Below, piece after piece: positions 12,533 through 26,900 of a stretch of DNA of 64,000 nucleotides. The stretch is from Silurus meridionalis (Eukaryota; Chordata; Actinopteri; Siluriformes; Siluridae). The translations under genes were made by a program, and so were the position numbers. Within the stretch, counting starts at the first letter, position 1. The number at the start of each line of letters is the position of its first letter. The DNA lies in contig NC_060892.1 in NCBI RefSeq assembly GCF_014805685.1, positions 11,600,990 through 11,664,989 on the forward strand, given 5' to 3'. The notes beneath the pieces are model-generated. The model searched no databases and was not told the DNA's origin. It saw nothing but the letters and a program-made list of their open reading frames with translations.

Positions 12533-12548
12533 TCCGGAAATTACGGTA

Positions 12549-12984
12549 ATTGTGATACTCATTTTTCTTTTCTTTTGTAAGAATGGGCAATGAATAACCA
12601 AACAAAAGGGCTATTTTATTTATTTATTTTTTCTGCAAAACTGGTAAACGTAACAAAATGGATCCATTCTTGCCATGCTGTGTCACTGTTTGTTGCGTTT
12701 GCAGGCTGAGATGATGACGGACAGGTTAATCAGCCTAATCCTGAGCCTGTGGCCCAGTGCACTGCTTCATACGGAGGGATTTCAGCTGGCCTGTGCAGGA
12801 TAAAACACACACTTGTCTATCTCTCTTGCTCACACTCTTGTATAGGACCTTCTGGGATTAGTAGGTTCTCATTACTCGGAGCTGTAGGCGTCCCCCTGTA
12901 AACCGGTGCTGGAAATGGGTGTAGTTGGTGGCAGGACTTATGCAGACGCATCTTGAGAGCTTCTGCCAGGAAATGACTCCTTCC

Positions 12985-13028
<44 letters not shown>

Positions 13029-15252
13029 CCCTTAATCTCTTAATATGCACTGGGTGTGTTTACTACTGAGACGAAGGTCAACGGCGTCTGACTTCACTCG
13101 TGTCCTCCCAATGAATGACGGCTTTAAATAAATGAAAAGCCCTCTTTGAAAAGCCCTTTCTGTGTGAAATGCAAATTCCAGGCTTTTAAAATCTGATGTT
13201 GAGAAACCAGTACTGTGGAGTGATGGGGAAAAGTAGCCTCGCTTATTTAATAATGGAGTACAGTGGTCTTTAATCGTATGCTGTACAATACTAGATGGTT
13301 TTTGGAAATGTACTGTATGTATGTACACACACTGTCCACTTTAATAAGAACACCTGCATGCTGTATGTATTGCTCCAGTCGGCTAAACACGCAACAGCAG
13401 TGCAATGCATACAGCCATGCAGATACAATTCAGGAGCTTTAGTTAATGTTCACATCAAACACCAGAATGAGGGGGAATGATCATGGTGACACCGACTGTG
13501 GTTGTTCAGAAATTAATGAGCTCCTTGGATTTTCACACATATAATCTGTAGTTTTCTCTCCTCCCGGATTAAAACTATTTGGCTAGCATCTTTATTTTCT
13601 TTTGAAATGTTTACCTTGGCGCCTTTTTAGCTCCGTTTCTACATACCTGTGTTTCTGATTATGAAAAAATCTTGTCTGTTATCTGTGCATGATAATTATT
13701 TCACCCAGTAAAAATAGTTTCACCATCAACCAGATCGCACCTCAGCTGAACTGTGTGGAATGTGGGTTCGGAAAAGTATGACGTAGATACTGTATGAAAC
13801 ATGCCTTCCAAATGAAACGTTTGCTTTTAGAGAATTTCTGTTCAATGGTTGTTGAATCTGCTTGCCTGCCTGACTCGTTTATTATTCACTTATTACAGTG
13901 AAACTAGTAGGAAAGAATGTTACAAGGATGAGGAAGCCAAGTCTGCAATCAATCTGCCTTTGAGTTTAATGGGGTTGTAATAAGTATGGATTGTTCTACT
14001 AATTAGTACACAGTGCATACCTGAAGGTATTATGGCATGGTCTGTAAGTTGAGACCCAGCTCATGTCTTGGGGTCAAAGCAGCTTCTTCTTTATTCCTTC
14101 TGTTTGCTCTGGGGTTTGTGTGATTTGTGGCTGTTAGTAGTGTTGCACGCTGCTGTTTGAGGCGTGGTGCAGGCTAAGGGATGTGAAGGAATGTGCAGAA
14201 TCATCCTCGCTCGATCCCATGATGGCAGCTGGAACAATGGCTGCTCTTCATGGGAGCACCCCGGTGCTGTAGGGGTGTCATCCCTGAACCCACTTCAATG
14301 AAGCCCATTGTAGTGTGTGCACGCTCGCGTGAGCATTTACCTCGTTTACATTTTACATGTTGCTTTCCGTTTCTTTGTTTCATGTAATAGGTGTCTGCTT
14401 CCTCTAATTCAATTTAAAAAGAAGAACTAAGAGACCGGCTTTAGGTTTTTCTAGCTGTCACTTTAATGAAAACGGCTGAGCAGTTTGAAGTGTTCAGTCA
14501 GCTGTCACAGCTCAGCTGGATTATATTGAGCAGTAGCCTTGTGTACGTGTTTGGCAAATGGAAAAAGGCTGTTCTAAAGTATATATTTTGTAACAGATAC
14601 AACTATTTATTATTAGTTTATTTATTTATTTAAATTAGAACTTTGTTTCTGTCTAAAATCGTAAGCTCAAAAAGAAAAAAGTACATTTTGAATGTAGCTA
14701 AATTTTGGGTTATGCCTTAACAATGGTTGAAATATTAAAATGAAAAGCCCCTCCTGCTCCCCTTTACAAATGAGTGAGCTGAGTCTAATTAGCTTATTAC
14801 TGTCTGGTAATCCCCTGGCCTGCTGCCTGTGCCACCACTTCCTTCTATACTGTTCAGCTCCTCCCCTGCTTGGCTCTTCATCAGCCTATCAGCGTGGAGC
14901 AGAACTCTCATCAAAAAAGGTGTTCTCAAACTTGAGTAAAGGTTTCCAACCACTAGAACCGCACAGGAAGTTGGAGACAGGAAGCTGGTGGTTTCATGCT
15001 GCCACTTTCACTATTCCAGGTTTCTTTTTTAGAGAAAGGTAACTAGTTCATGGTACACGTGGCTGGAGAATACTTTAGTGTGCAGTTTATTTTAAAATCA
15101 TATCAGTTGCAGCTAAATATAAAAATGATTTAATCTAAGACTCATCTATTGGGGGTGGGGGGGTGCAATGAGTTTGTAAAACCAGTACTGTATGATTTAT
15201 AGAACTGGCGGATTAAAAACTGTTTGAAACATATCTGTTTCCTGTCTCGCAG
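12549..15252. other. non-coding flank directly upstream of the mafg coding exons
   Basis: No coding gene is seen. The stretch has one CA microsatellite and otherwise single-copy-looking AT-rich DNA. A short segment near 15018-15039 is bracketed by an AG and a GTAACT donor-like site and could be a 5' leader exon of mafg, but nothing else supports it. This is most likely the last 5' intron of mafg. Confidence 0.5.
12986..13026. repeat. (CA)n microsatellite
   Basis: Uninterrupted CA repeat of about 20 units. Confidence 0.95.
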
Positions 15253-15283
15253 ATCTGTGTGGTTTACAAGCGGCTCTCGTGGC
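15253..15283 (+). other. mafg: mafg 5' UTR part of first coding exon
   Basis: A pyrimidine-rich acceptor (cctgtctcgcag) ends at 15252, so the exon with the start codon begins at 15253 and carries 31 bases of leader before ATG at 15284. This implies at least one further upstream non-coding exon, not identified. Confidence 0.65.
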
Positions 15284-15878
15284 ATGACGACCACTAACAA
15301 GGGAAACAAAGCCTTGAAGGTGTGTCCCTTTTCCTTCTGAACTGTTTTAAAAGATTTACTACGATTTTCTCCATCATCACTCACTTTCTGCCCTTCGGTT
15401 TTAGGTGAAGCGGGAGCCAGGCGAGAATGGCACGAGCCTCACAGACGACGAGCTGGTGTCGATGTCGGTGCGCGAGCTCAACCAGCACCTGCGCGGCCTC
15501 TCCAAGGAGGAGATTGTACAGTTGAAGCAGCGGCGGCGCACGCTCAAAAACCGTGGCTATGCTGCCAGCTGCCGAGTCAAGCGTGTCACGCAGAAGGAGG
15601 AGCTCGAGCGTCAAAAAGCCGAGCTCCAGCAGGAGGTGGAGAAGCTTGCTTCAGAGAACGCCAGCATGAAGGTGGAGCTCGATGCCCTGCGCTCCAAATA
15701 TGAGGCGCTGCAGAGCTTCGCTAGGACTGTCGCTCGTGCACCTGCGGTGCCTATCAGCAACGCTCCCGTTTCCGCCCGAGGGTCCCTGGCCTCCGTCATT
15801 GGGCCACTCGTACCGGGGAAGGTGGGCGCCACCAGCGTCATCACGATAGTCAAGTCCAAAACAGATGCTAGGTCTTAG
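15284..15878 (+). CDS. mafg: transcription factor MafG (small Maf bZIP protein)
   Basis: Nuclear bZIP factor that lacks a transactivation domain. It dimerises with itself (repression) or with CNC/Bach partners (NF-E2, Nrf1/2, Bach1) at MARE/ARE sites. Two coding exons join in frame: 15284-15319 (12 codons, starting [12 protein letters not shown]) and 15405-15878, giving 169 aa against about 162 in mammals. Visible parts are the V-K-R-E SUMO motif with Lys14, the extended homology region (about residues 24-50, [12 protein letters not shown]), the basic region (about 53-72, with [12 protein letters not shown] and Asn61, Tyr64, Cys68, Arg69), a heptad leucine zipper from about 79 to 113, and the conserved [13 protein letters not shown]-terminus. 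The [11 protein letters not shown] start and the C-terminus fit MafG rather than MafK or MafF. Teleosts can have two copies, so mafga or mafgb is not resolved. The extra length lies between zipper and tail. Confidence 0.97.
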
Positions 15879-15890
15879 TACAGGCCAGTA

Positions 15891-15893
<3 letters not shown>

Positions 15894-15922
<29 letters not shown>
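15894..15922. repeat. (GA)n microsatellite just after the mafg stop
   Basis: GA repeat starting about 15 bases after the mafg stop codon, continuing into purine-rich sequence to about 15955; it would be transcribed in the 3' UTR. Confidence 0.93.
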
Positions 15923-15926
<4 letters not shown>

Positions 15927-16517
15927 GAGGGGAGAGGGAGAAAGAGAGAGAGAAATGGGCTTGGTCAGTGCATCACGATTTAGGCACGGGACAGAATCAA
16001 TAAGAGGTCAAATTGGTGCAAATTGTTCCAGATTTCTGTGAGATGGAGCCTGACGTGGAGGACAGGTACCTAAGAAGGCCATGTCCTCAACATATGCTGA
16101 TACTTCCACCTGAATTGGTCAATACAGAATATTTCTGTATCACACGCTTCCGAAACCATCAAAACCACCATCATGGACAATTAGGACGACTGGGCTTCCA
16201 GAAAAATCTCCACATTTGAATGAAATTACAAGTATTTTCAAAAAAAAAAAAAGAAACAGCAAAACTGTTTTGTCCCACATGACTGCAACGATTGCTGGAT
16301 TTATAGTCTTTATACTTAGTTTTTTGTATGATATTGTTGGACTTTAGGGCCCAAGTGTATTATTTTTGTCAGGTTTTTATGCAATATTTGAACTTCATTG
16401 TGTTGCTGTGTTTTGTACTTCCATCTTTTTCCTGTGTCAGAGAACTCGGTCACAAAACAGACATACACTCTGTACACTTTTAATCTCCACCTTGTGTTTA
16501 GAAACACAAGGACGTGG

Positions 16518-16523
16518 AATAAA
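16518..16523 (+). terminator. mafg: proximal mafg polyadenylation signal candidate
   Basis: AATAAA about 640 bases after the mafg stop, followed by a long T-rich run (16530-16553). Use of it would give a short 3' UTR isoform. Confidence 0.45.
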
Positions 16524-19414
16524 GACGTTTTTTTTTTTCTTTTTTTTTTTTTTTACAACGAATCCTATAAAGCCGGGTTAGTTAGCTGGGAAAGAGAGCT
16601 TGTCCAGGACACACACGTCTGACGTATTGTGGAGTATTAGTGTTCTTCCTGTGTTTATACTGACCCTGCACTGGTGTATCTCCTACTCCGAGATGCTTCC
16701 AGTCCTGAACACGCTCTACCCTTCACGCTTTTGCGTCCATTTACCGTTGCCTAATGTCGTGCACTGACCAGCCGCTGCTGAAGCGAGAGGAGACAAAACG
16801 AGAGAAATCAGCTGATGATATTCGTATGGTAGCTATCAGGATAACTGAGACCAGTTTATGTGATTGGATAGTCCTTTTTTTTTCCACAAGTCAACTTTAA
16901 AAGGATTAATTTCTTTTTATAACAGAAGCTTATTGGCAAAGGCAATAAGACCTTTATGTTGTGGAAAGTCAAACTGCTAATTTAGTTTTCTTTGTGGAGC
17001 TCATGAAATTTTTGTCATGTGTTTTTATGCTGGCAAAACTCTTATTTTGTTTATATGTCTTTGTTGATCACAAAGTATGACCCTGTTGTTGTTAATATTA
17101 GTGTGTTTTCCCTTGTCTTATGCTTCCCAATAACTCCAGAAAGACTCATTTTGTTCATTATTTGTCCCCATTATTAATACTGACAAAATCAGAAAAGATT
17201 GCTCTTAAATAATAATAATAAAAAAAAAATAGACATTTGAAAAGGGGACTATCCGGTTGCATAAATCGGCAATCTCTCACAAGCTTTACCATAAAATCTG
17301 TCGCTGTGACGTTGCGTAACGTATTCTAAGATTCTTTGTCTTTATGGTGGAGTCTTGAATTTTATATAAAAAAATCACACATAGAGTATCTTGCATTATT
17401 TATAAAACATTTAAAAAAAAAAGAACTATAAAGTTGTTTGATATCTCTCTTTTTTGCAATTGTACCAAAAGTGGCTTAACTATTGAAGTCGATAGCTTTT
17501 TCTAGTGACTAGGCGCGTAAAACTGTGGACTAGCGCGTGTGGTGTGACGTGTAAGTGATAAGGTGATGGTACTGTTCACTATTTTTGGATGTGATGCTAT
17601 TCTGTTTTTTTTTTCTTTTTTTTTTTCTTTTTCTTATCCAAACCCAGGTGATGGACACACGTTACCCACAATCCTTCAGCTTTTTCCTCCATAGTGCAGC
17701 TGATTTGACACAGCCTGTACTGAGTTAAAATGTCAGAGATCTTTTATGAAGTTTTTATAAAATTGTTTAGACTTTTGACAGTTGGCTTCTCCTGGCGGGA
17801 ACTGCAGTGAGCGTTGAGCTTGTATGTGGTGTGTGAAAGCGGTCTCGGGCGGTTTAAAGTGTAGCAGCAGCGTCGAGTGCTTTGGCACTCGAATGCCGAA
17901 GGGACCGGACACGGTTTCCTTGACATCAGCAACACTGGGTCTTTGTGCCCCATTTAGACAACAACTATTTTCACTCTTTGTATTTGTCCAAAAAAAAAAG
18001 TACAGTGAGTTTAAGAAGAAAAGAAATCTCAGGAAAGTGGATCTACAGCAAGGGTTTGTGGGATACGTGTTAAAGATCCTGTGGTCTCATCACCTTCGTT
18101 TGATAAAGTCCCTTTTTTTGTGACGTGTGACTTTTTTATATTTTTGGTGTAAACTGTTTCTATGGTAGATTCTATTTAAAGTATTGGTTTTTTTTTTTTT
18201 TATTATTATTTGTCATTTTCTTTTTAAATGCCAGGGAAGTGACACTGCACTGATTTTTCAATGAGCAAAATGAAACAGAAGTAGTAATATGCTCTCTCTG
18301 TATTAGTTTTTTTTTTTTTTTTTACTGGAGAAAAGCCTTTTGTTCGTGTGTTGAGCTGTAGGTTGAGGCAGCACTAGTTAAATGTAAGAAAAACAAATGT
18401 AAACCAATAAGTGAAGGGTCACACCTTTCGCATTATGCTGAGAAGATATTCTACAAGCACTGTATGCAGTAATGGTACTGAATTTTATTTTTTTTGTTTT
18501 GTTTTTGTTTTGTTTTTTATTCATATTCCTTTTAAGTTTCCTTTTCATAACAAATGTTAGTAGGTTCAATGCAAAAAAAAGCTCAATTAGGCCTTAAAAA
18601 CTTTACACCAGCCAAAATTTTCATTATTTCTTTTGTTTTTCCAGCCCTGACTTTGTGCATGCCTACACTGTACACTGTCTCTAGAGATCAGGGTTGGGGA
18701 TTCTGAGCTCCATCACACCTGATTCGTCTCAGAAAGGGCTTAATGTTCAGCACATGAACGTGTGTTCGTAAGCCTGAGCACTGTTATGGCTCTCCAGTGT
18801 TTTAGGAACCCTGGTTAAAGCAGAGTTGAGTGACAATCCACAGATCCAGATAGCACGTGACTGCTCTCATCCCATCCCGTTTTAATCCACTATCAGTAGG
18901 CTGCATCTTCAAATAAAGAAATAAAGAAACGGCACATCCACTGAGCAGTACCGCCATAATCCTACTATTAAATGAATCTTTTCAGTGAAAGATGAAATGT
19001 CAATTTCAGTCAGTATGAGAATCTATTACTAAATGCGCGTAGTTCTGCAGTTTAAATCCACAGGAATGCTCGTTTGATGCTTGGCTGCATCATATCATGT
19101 TATCAAAGTGTCTCTGTTGATTATTCTCAGTCCACTTCAGGTTTGCTGTTAGTTATGATGGGGCTTTAAACATATTGAGCTCTTCTTAAGCTGCACTTAT
19201 CTGGCATTTAGGTCCAAATAAATATTGTAGGTCTATTTATTATACTTCTTTTTTTTTAATTAGAAATCAGTGTAAATGAAGAAAATGAAACTTTCTCTGA
19301 CTGGTTAATCTGTGAATTTGTTCTGTAATGGAGTCTTTGGTCCATTTTTGGCGTTGCTTTTGTAACCAGTGGTGGCGTTTCTCCTATCGGCTGTGGCAGT
19401 TCTGTGCGATGTTA

Positions 19415-19415
<1 letters not shown>

Positions 19416-19475
<60 letters not shown>
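19416..19475. repeat. (TG)n microsatellite
   Basis: Uninterrupted TG repeat of about 30 units within the presumed mafg 3' UTR. Confidence 0.97.
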
Positions 19476-19477
<2 letters not shown>

Positions 19478-21694
19478 AAGGAAAGCGAGAGAGTGTGTTT
19501 ATTTTTTTTTAATGGGTTAACCTAATGCTACTAGCTTACTAGTGAAACAATGTCGTGCTCCTCATGGAAGTGCTTGTGCTCCAGGTAGCGCCACTGCCTA
19601 ATACTTTTAGACTTGCACCCCTCCTTTTCCTGTCATTCGACCAGGAGGACGGGGTGGTTCGGCTCGTTCACAAACGTCATTGTTGTCGTCGTCGTGGTGA
19701 CTTGGTGTAGAAGTGAACATATGAATTATATGCAAATGTGGGCGGTAGGGAAGGTTTCTGTATTTTTATTTTTTTTCCCCCCAGTAACCACAAACAGTAA
19801 GATGTTTCCATTTTTTCCATTTGTTTAAATGCTACAGCTTGTCTAATTTTTTTGTCTAATTTTTTTAAAGCCTTTTTATTTGAATGTATGAATATCGCAT
19901 TCCTGCTGAAAAATCCGGTGACCAGATGCCAAAACACAGGCCGAGCTGCACAAGCTGGTAGATTGTCTTTGCCAGCTGGTAGACGGAAATCGTTTCTGAA
20001 TTCCTGCCACTAATGCTACGTCGTAGACAATTTATTTCCACGAAAATCAACAGTGAGGCTTTTTACATCATCTCAAATATTTATTAATCAACATTGTCAA
20101 GTAATAAAGAAAGATGGGAAATAAATTACCATCTGGCAATCAAAGTCTACAAGCTCGATCGGTTCAGTTTGTGTTTTTGTAACTGGTCAGACCAAGCTCG
20201 AGTTTCATTTCGGCGGCGATTTTGATCGACTTAGCTAATGCAACAATCAACATTAAACAATGCAACGATTAACAATTACCTCAAGACTGTTTCTGGAACA
20301 TCCTCTGATACATTAATACAGCTTCTGTTGGGTGTTTTTAATCGAAAATACACTTGCAATTCGTTTTGCCCCTTCAAGAATAGCGCTACCTCCCAGGAGC
20401 AGAACACTGTGGATATTAAAAGCAAACTGAGACAATCCTGGGAACAGCTTCCAGAATTGGCTCAAACACTCGCTTGAGATGACCTTGCTGAGAACAATGT
20501 GTATGTAACCACCAACTCGCACCCGTTTGACCCCGAGCCACAACCGGCTCTTTTGACAGATCAGTAGGAAGCAGCAGGCTGAGTGAGAGCTCGCTCTGGT
20601 CTCAGGTGTCCGCTTCTGTTGCTGTGCAAAAATGCAACACTTTGTCCTACTTCTCCTCCTGTGGAGTGTAAGTGTTGTGCGTTAACTACGCCAAGCTGCG
20701 TTAACACATCATACCCGATGACTTCTATTCGTACTTGCCTGCTCTGTTGCGTTCCCAGTTGCCTTTCACTTCAGGTCTCGTGGGAGCAGCATTGAAAGGT
20801 TTCATTTCTTCTCAAAGACAAATGAGTCTCAAATTCTTCACATTTCTCGTCCCTTGTTAAGGTTTAACCAAGAAACCCAGATTTCCCCCTGCATTTGGCC
20901 GCCGTGGGCAGTTTAAATCATTAACCTCTTATCGCACTGCTATTGTAATAGTTAACATCATTGCCATTGGTGTTTGGGACATGCTTATCACACCGCGTGA
21001 CTTCTCTTCCAGATTCCTGACTCCTAAATCAATAAAACGAGGATCCCCTAAACACTGTCAGACATTTTATACATTTGTATTAATGGCACTTTGCTGTGCT
21101 TCTTTTAGCTTTTGGTGCTTGACTTTCTCACTCCTCTGTGTGAAGCAAAAAGAAATGTATCATTTAATGCAAAATCAATTTGTATGCAGCACTTCCGAGA
21201 GTTCGTTTTTCTTTGTCCCCTTTTATAGACCAATTTGTTTTCTTTATCGGTTTTTTTTTTTTCCTGAATGTCCCCCTTGTTTTTCTCTCCATCACTCAAA
21301 CTGCTTTGTCCACGACAGACCTCATCATAGGAGCAATGTTTTTTTCTTTTTTTTTCTTTTTTAACTCCAAAGTACTCAAGCTATAAATCGAGAGGTAATG
21401 ATCATAGAAAGTATCATCATCTTTATTTTTTTTGTCTGTTTTTCTGTAATGGGGTGTAATGAATTCTGTCACAGTACTTTTATGGGAATTATACATACAG
21501 TAAAAGTCCATTTAATTGTAAGTATTTATCAACTAAGTTATTGTACTTTTTGGAATTTGTAGATAAATAATATAATGTATTGGTATATTAATGCTGAAAT
21601 TAACTGTATCAGTCAGTCCGGGGCGTCTTTTAATTTATTGATGTATATACTGTATGTTTGTTGATATACAACTTACTTTATTTTGTATATGACC

Positions 21695-21700
21695 AATAAA
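21695..21700 (+). terminator. mafg: distal mafg polyadenylation signal
   Basis: AATAAA in AT-rich context with a GT-rich element about 20-45 bases downstream; the strongest 3'-end signal between mafg and ccp110. Confidence 0.55.
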
Positions 21701-21738
21701 CACATTTTGAAAAACACTGTTGCCTTTATGTGCATGTG

Positions 21739-21764
21739 TATGGATGGATGGATGGATGGATGGA
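21739..21764. repeat. (GGAT)n tetranucleotide repeat
   Basis: About six GGAT units just beyond the distal mafg polyadenylation signal. Confidence 0.9.
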
Positions 21765-23379
<1,615 letters not shown>

Positions 23380-23480
23380 AGTTTATCTGCCCGCGCAAGA
23401 GGCGGAAGCGCATTGGCTAATCATAAATCAGTAGGCGGGGCTTGTCAGAATGCAGCTAAGAAACGACTAAAACGTAAACA
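23380..23480 (+). promoter_or_regulatory. ccp110: probable TATA-less ccp110 promoter
   Basis: A CpG-containing block with an ETS-type CGGAAG (23403-23408), an inverted CCAAT box ATTGG (23412-23416) and a GC box GGCGGGG (23434-23440), all within 40 bases. No TATA box lies at a suitable place. It is about 0.5 kb upstream of the first coding exon. The transcription start is not determined. Confidence 0.5.
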
Positions 23481-23958
23481 CTTGGCCGGTCGCTAACGGT
23501 AGCTAAGATAGCACAAACGCCTGCTCTTTTTACATCCGTATTGTTAATTTATTATTAATTTAAAGTGGCGGAAAATAAACATACATAAGATTTTAAAGCC
23601 ATTACAAAGAAATACTTTTTTTTTTTTTTTGCTACAATTCGATGTTTAAAGCATGGCTCTTACTGCTGGGATAAATTAGCTTGCTAGTTGCTACATCCGT
23701 GTTACGTGCTCTGGGTAACTCTTTATGTTAAGAAGATTTCCAGATGTTTTTGTTTCTTTCAGATTAGGATCGATTTAAGTGTTATGAGCTTGTTCCAAGT
23801 TACAGAGTCAAGTAAAGCGCTAGCTAAGGGGAATAAACATGAGCCAGTCACCATTGCTGCTCGTTTTCTTTTGATGTTGAATCAGGTCGGTTCGGAGACT
23901 TTTGTTGAACAAAAGGCAAATTTTGATGTAATTGCAGTATATGAGTGCACTATATACA

Positions 23959-26900
23959 ATGGAAAACTATGAGGATTTTGTCCAGAAACAGGCCAGCCGC
24001 ATGCGCAGTAATGTCCCTGAAAAGTCTGAAGCAGAATGCAGCCATCCATCATCGATGATCAGGTTTCACGGCTTGCCCATTCTGCCTCCTCTGGTAAGAG
24101 TTCTGTCAGTTTACATTACCCTCAGTTATTGGAAATACAATTTGGACTTAAAAAAAATGAATGAAAAGGATGTTAACACCTGTTGAATTCATGCAAAACA
24201 GGTATGAAACTAATTTTATATATATATATATATAATTATTCCCTAAACACAACTTTAGCAGCCATTAATTATCATGTTCACTGGCTTACATATGAGGAAT
24301 TATGCACCTTTTGTCTAAAGTCGGTACGTCTGGTCCAGTCTCTCCTGTCTACCATACAGTGTTTTCCTGCTCTAACACACTGAAAGTTGAGTCAGATGTG
24401 TGAGGAGCAGAGAAAACATTTATAACAGATTTTTTTTTTTACTTCAGTGATGTCTGGTACAGATAGAGTAATGTTGCATTTGTGTGATCAGATACAGACC
24501 ACATTTAAATGAAGTTTGGTTATTTGACTCTCATCAGGGTAGCTGCAGAAACCGGGCTGTCTACACTGAATGTTTTTAGACCATTGCAGGCAAAGAAATA
24601 GTCCTGACCTCATTGTTAAAGTGAAGTCCAAGTAAAAAAAAGAGGCTAAAAGCGCATTTTTTTTAGATTTACATGCTGGGATGTAAACATAGATATGGGT
24701 CACAGTATTGGAATTGTGCATGAAGGTTTACAATGGAAATGTGTTTTAAAAAAAAAAGGTACTAGAATGAATAAGGCAGCTAACCAGCGAACAACTAACA
24801 ATAGCAGTGCAGATTAGCAAATGGATACATTACGTAAGAGTTACCATTTAATGACTATAGTGTACTCAGTCAATGTAACTATCAATCACTTCTGTCAATT
24901 GCACCCGAGGAATGGTTAAAAGACAAAATAAATGTATCAAATCTGTTTTTAGTCTCGTACATAGTCTTGATTTGTCTGCAGCTTTTAGTAAATGGTTGAT
25001 ATGTGATTGCAACCATTCTGACAACACAAGAAGGCAAAATTGTTTGTGCAGTCTATGTCAGCTGTGAACTGAACATGACTTAAAGTATTTGTTTTTCAGC
25101 TGAACAAAGATCAGAAAGAAGAAATGCGAAGCTTAAGAAAAGCTACCTCTAATCAGACCAATAAGAGGAAAACATCTTCACCCTCTCGGATGTCTTATGT
25201 ACAGGCCATACTGGAGAGTGTTCAGGTAATACAGAAAGCAGTGTCACAGATATCAGCTTGTTACATTTCCAAGAATTGACAGTCTTTTTTTTATGCATTT
25301 TTCCTTGCATGGATTTAGCTGCGAAAGGTTCCAACCATTAAAGAGTTTCAGGATGAGACAGGCCTAGAAAATCCTTTAAACACTAAATTCCAAAGTACCA
25401 CTTGCATCCCTGGAGGTAAAAACGAGTATAACACAGCTACAGAAGGATTTATCCATTGGAATTCATCCTCCTTAACTCCCAATCAACAAATGTCTAGTGA
25501 GAAAATGGCAGTGATAGAAAGTACACCTCTGACATCTACAGCTTGTGACGGTCATACAGCTTTAAGCCGTAGGTCTTTCGAAGGAGAAGATTCTTTAGAA
25601 AGCAGCCACACAACTGTTCTGTTTGGAGGACTACCTGTGTTTGGTCCCAGGCTGGAGCAAGCTGTTGAGATGAACACAGATTACGAATGTCACTTTTCCT
25701 CAGAATCCTTTTCAGAGAAGCATTCTTATCTAGATTTTAGCCACCAAGGGCTTTCATCTGGATATGTGACCAATGAAACCTCCGACATCACCCCTAGCTG
25801 GACAAACAGAACAGAAAATGTCAGAAAAGATCCAGAGGACAGGCATACGCATGGCTGTGAAGTTGTGTTAAATTCCTCAAACATGACTAATAGGACTGGC
25901 GACATCATTAGCCACACTCCAGTAGATGGAGAGGCCCTGGAGGAGGAGTATGTAGTGTTGAGCAACGCAAAGATCGATGAGGTTACGGAGCCAGTAAATT
26001 TAGCAGTGGAGCCAGAGCCAGCCGAAAGACCTTACCGCATGAGTCTGCAGAACCTTTTGAAGAAATCTCAAGAGTATCGACGGCGTCAGCGCCTCCTGCG
26101 TAACCAGGCAAAGCCTTTGAAAGCCAGCGAAGCTGGACGTGCCAATGAACACAGCCTCTCTGATAAAGAAAATGAGGGATGGCAGCCAGAGGAAACTGGG
26201 AAAATAGAGGTAAAGAGAACTATTGAGATCCAGAGGGAGGATCAGTTAACAGATCCACATCCCCAGATACACAAACAAAGTGGAGGGAGAGAAAGTATAG
26301 AGCCTTGTGAAGTCATGAACCAACACACAGCTTGCCTTAATCTCACTTCAGCCTCAAACAGCACGGGGTGCTCAAACGGAAAAGCATCAGCGTTCTCAAA
26401 CCGTCCAAATATAGCTGTCAGTCCCACTCAATCCAGTTCAGCAAAATCTCTTTATCAGTCCAAGGGCAAGAAAATAGGCAGCATGCTTCCAAGACCTTGC
26501 CTCACAGGAAATAAAAAAATTAAGAATGTCCCAACTCCCAAGTTTTCCTTAAGCCCAGTGCGTGGTAAAAAAGGCAGTGTCACAGTGAAAAAGCCCCTGG
26601 TCAAAACGCCTGTCTGTGTGGATGATGAATCAAGGCCAAATCCTTGTGGGCAAAGCAAAAACAGAGCTGCGAGTCTCCTGCCAGGGACTGAGGGAGGTGT
26701 GCCTCTGTGCAAGACCATGGATCAGGCCAAACGGATCGCTCAGCTGGAGCTTAACCTGTCAAGCCTTAAAGTTTTAATCTCAGATCTGGAGTGTACACTT
26801 GCAAAGTCGCAGGAACATACTCCCGAAGAGGGAGCCGGCAACCCGCAACAAACCCTGCATTCGGAACATGAAAACATCTGTCTGCCTGGTAGTGAAGAAA

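Larger units (their letters stand above)
11734..12548. mobile_element. non-autonomous inverted-repeat DNA transposon (MITE-like)
   Basis: The left end reads 'accgtatttttcggactaca'; the right end, reverse-complemented, reads 'accgtaatttccggactata', giving terminal inverted repeats of about 20 bp with two mismatches and one indel-like shift. Inside lie a perfect hairpin (12254-12326) and a four-copy 13-14 bp tandem repeat next to the right end (12480-12532). No transposase frame is visible. Target-site duplication is unclear, so no superfamily is given; the ends match a repeat type common in fish genomes. Confidence 0.7.
15879..21720 (+). other. mafg: probable mafg 3' UTR (about 5.8 kb)
   Basis: No coding frame follows the stop codon at 15876-15878. 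The region is T-rich and AU-rich, begins with a (GA)n tract and contains a long (TG)n at 19416. It ends at a well-formed AATAAA (21695-21700) followed by GT-rich DNA. Mammalian MAFG also has a multi-kilobase 3' UTR, so one long UTR with an internal alternative end at 16518 is the simplest reading. This is inference and needs transcript data. Confidence 0.55.

Noticed and set aside
14740..15042. 100-codon plus-strand open frame before mafg
   Set aside because: It resembles no protein I recognise, has no splice connection to the mafg frame, and its residue mix looks random.
15381..15859. Minus-strand open frames of 77 and 82 codons across mafg
   Set aside because: They are antisense shadows of the GC-rich, codon-biased mafg exon and show no family resemblance.
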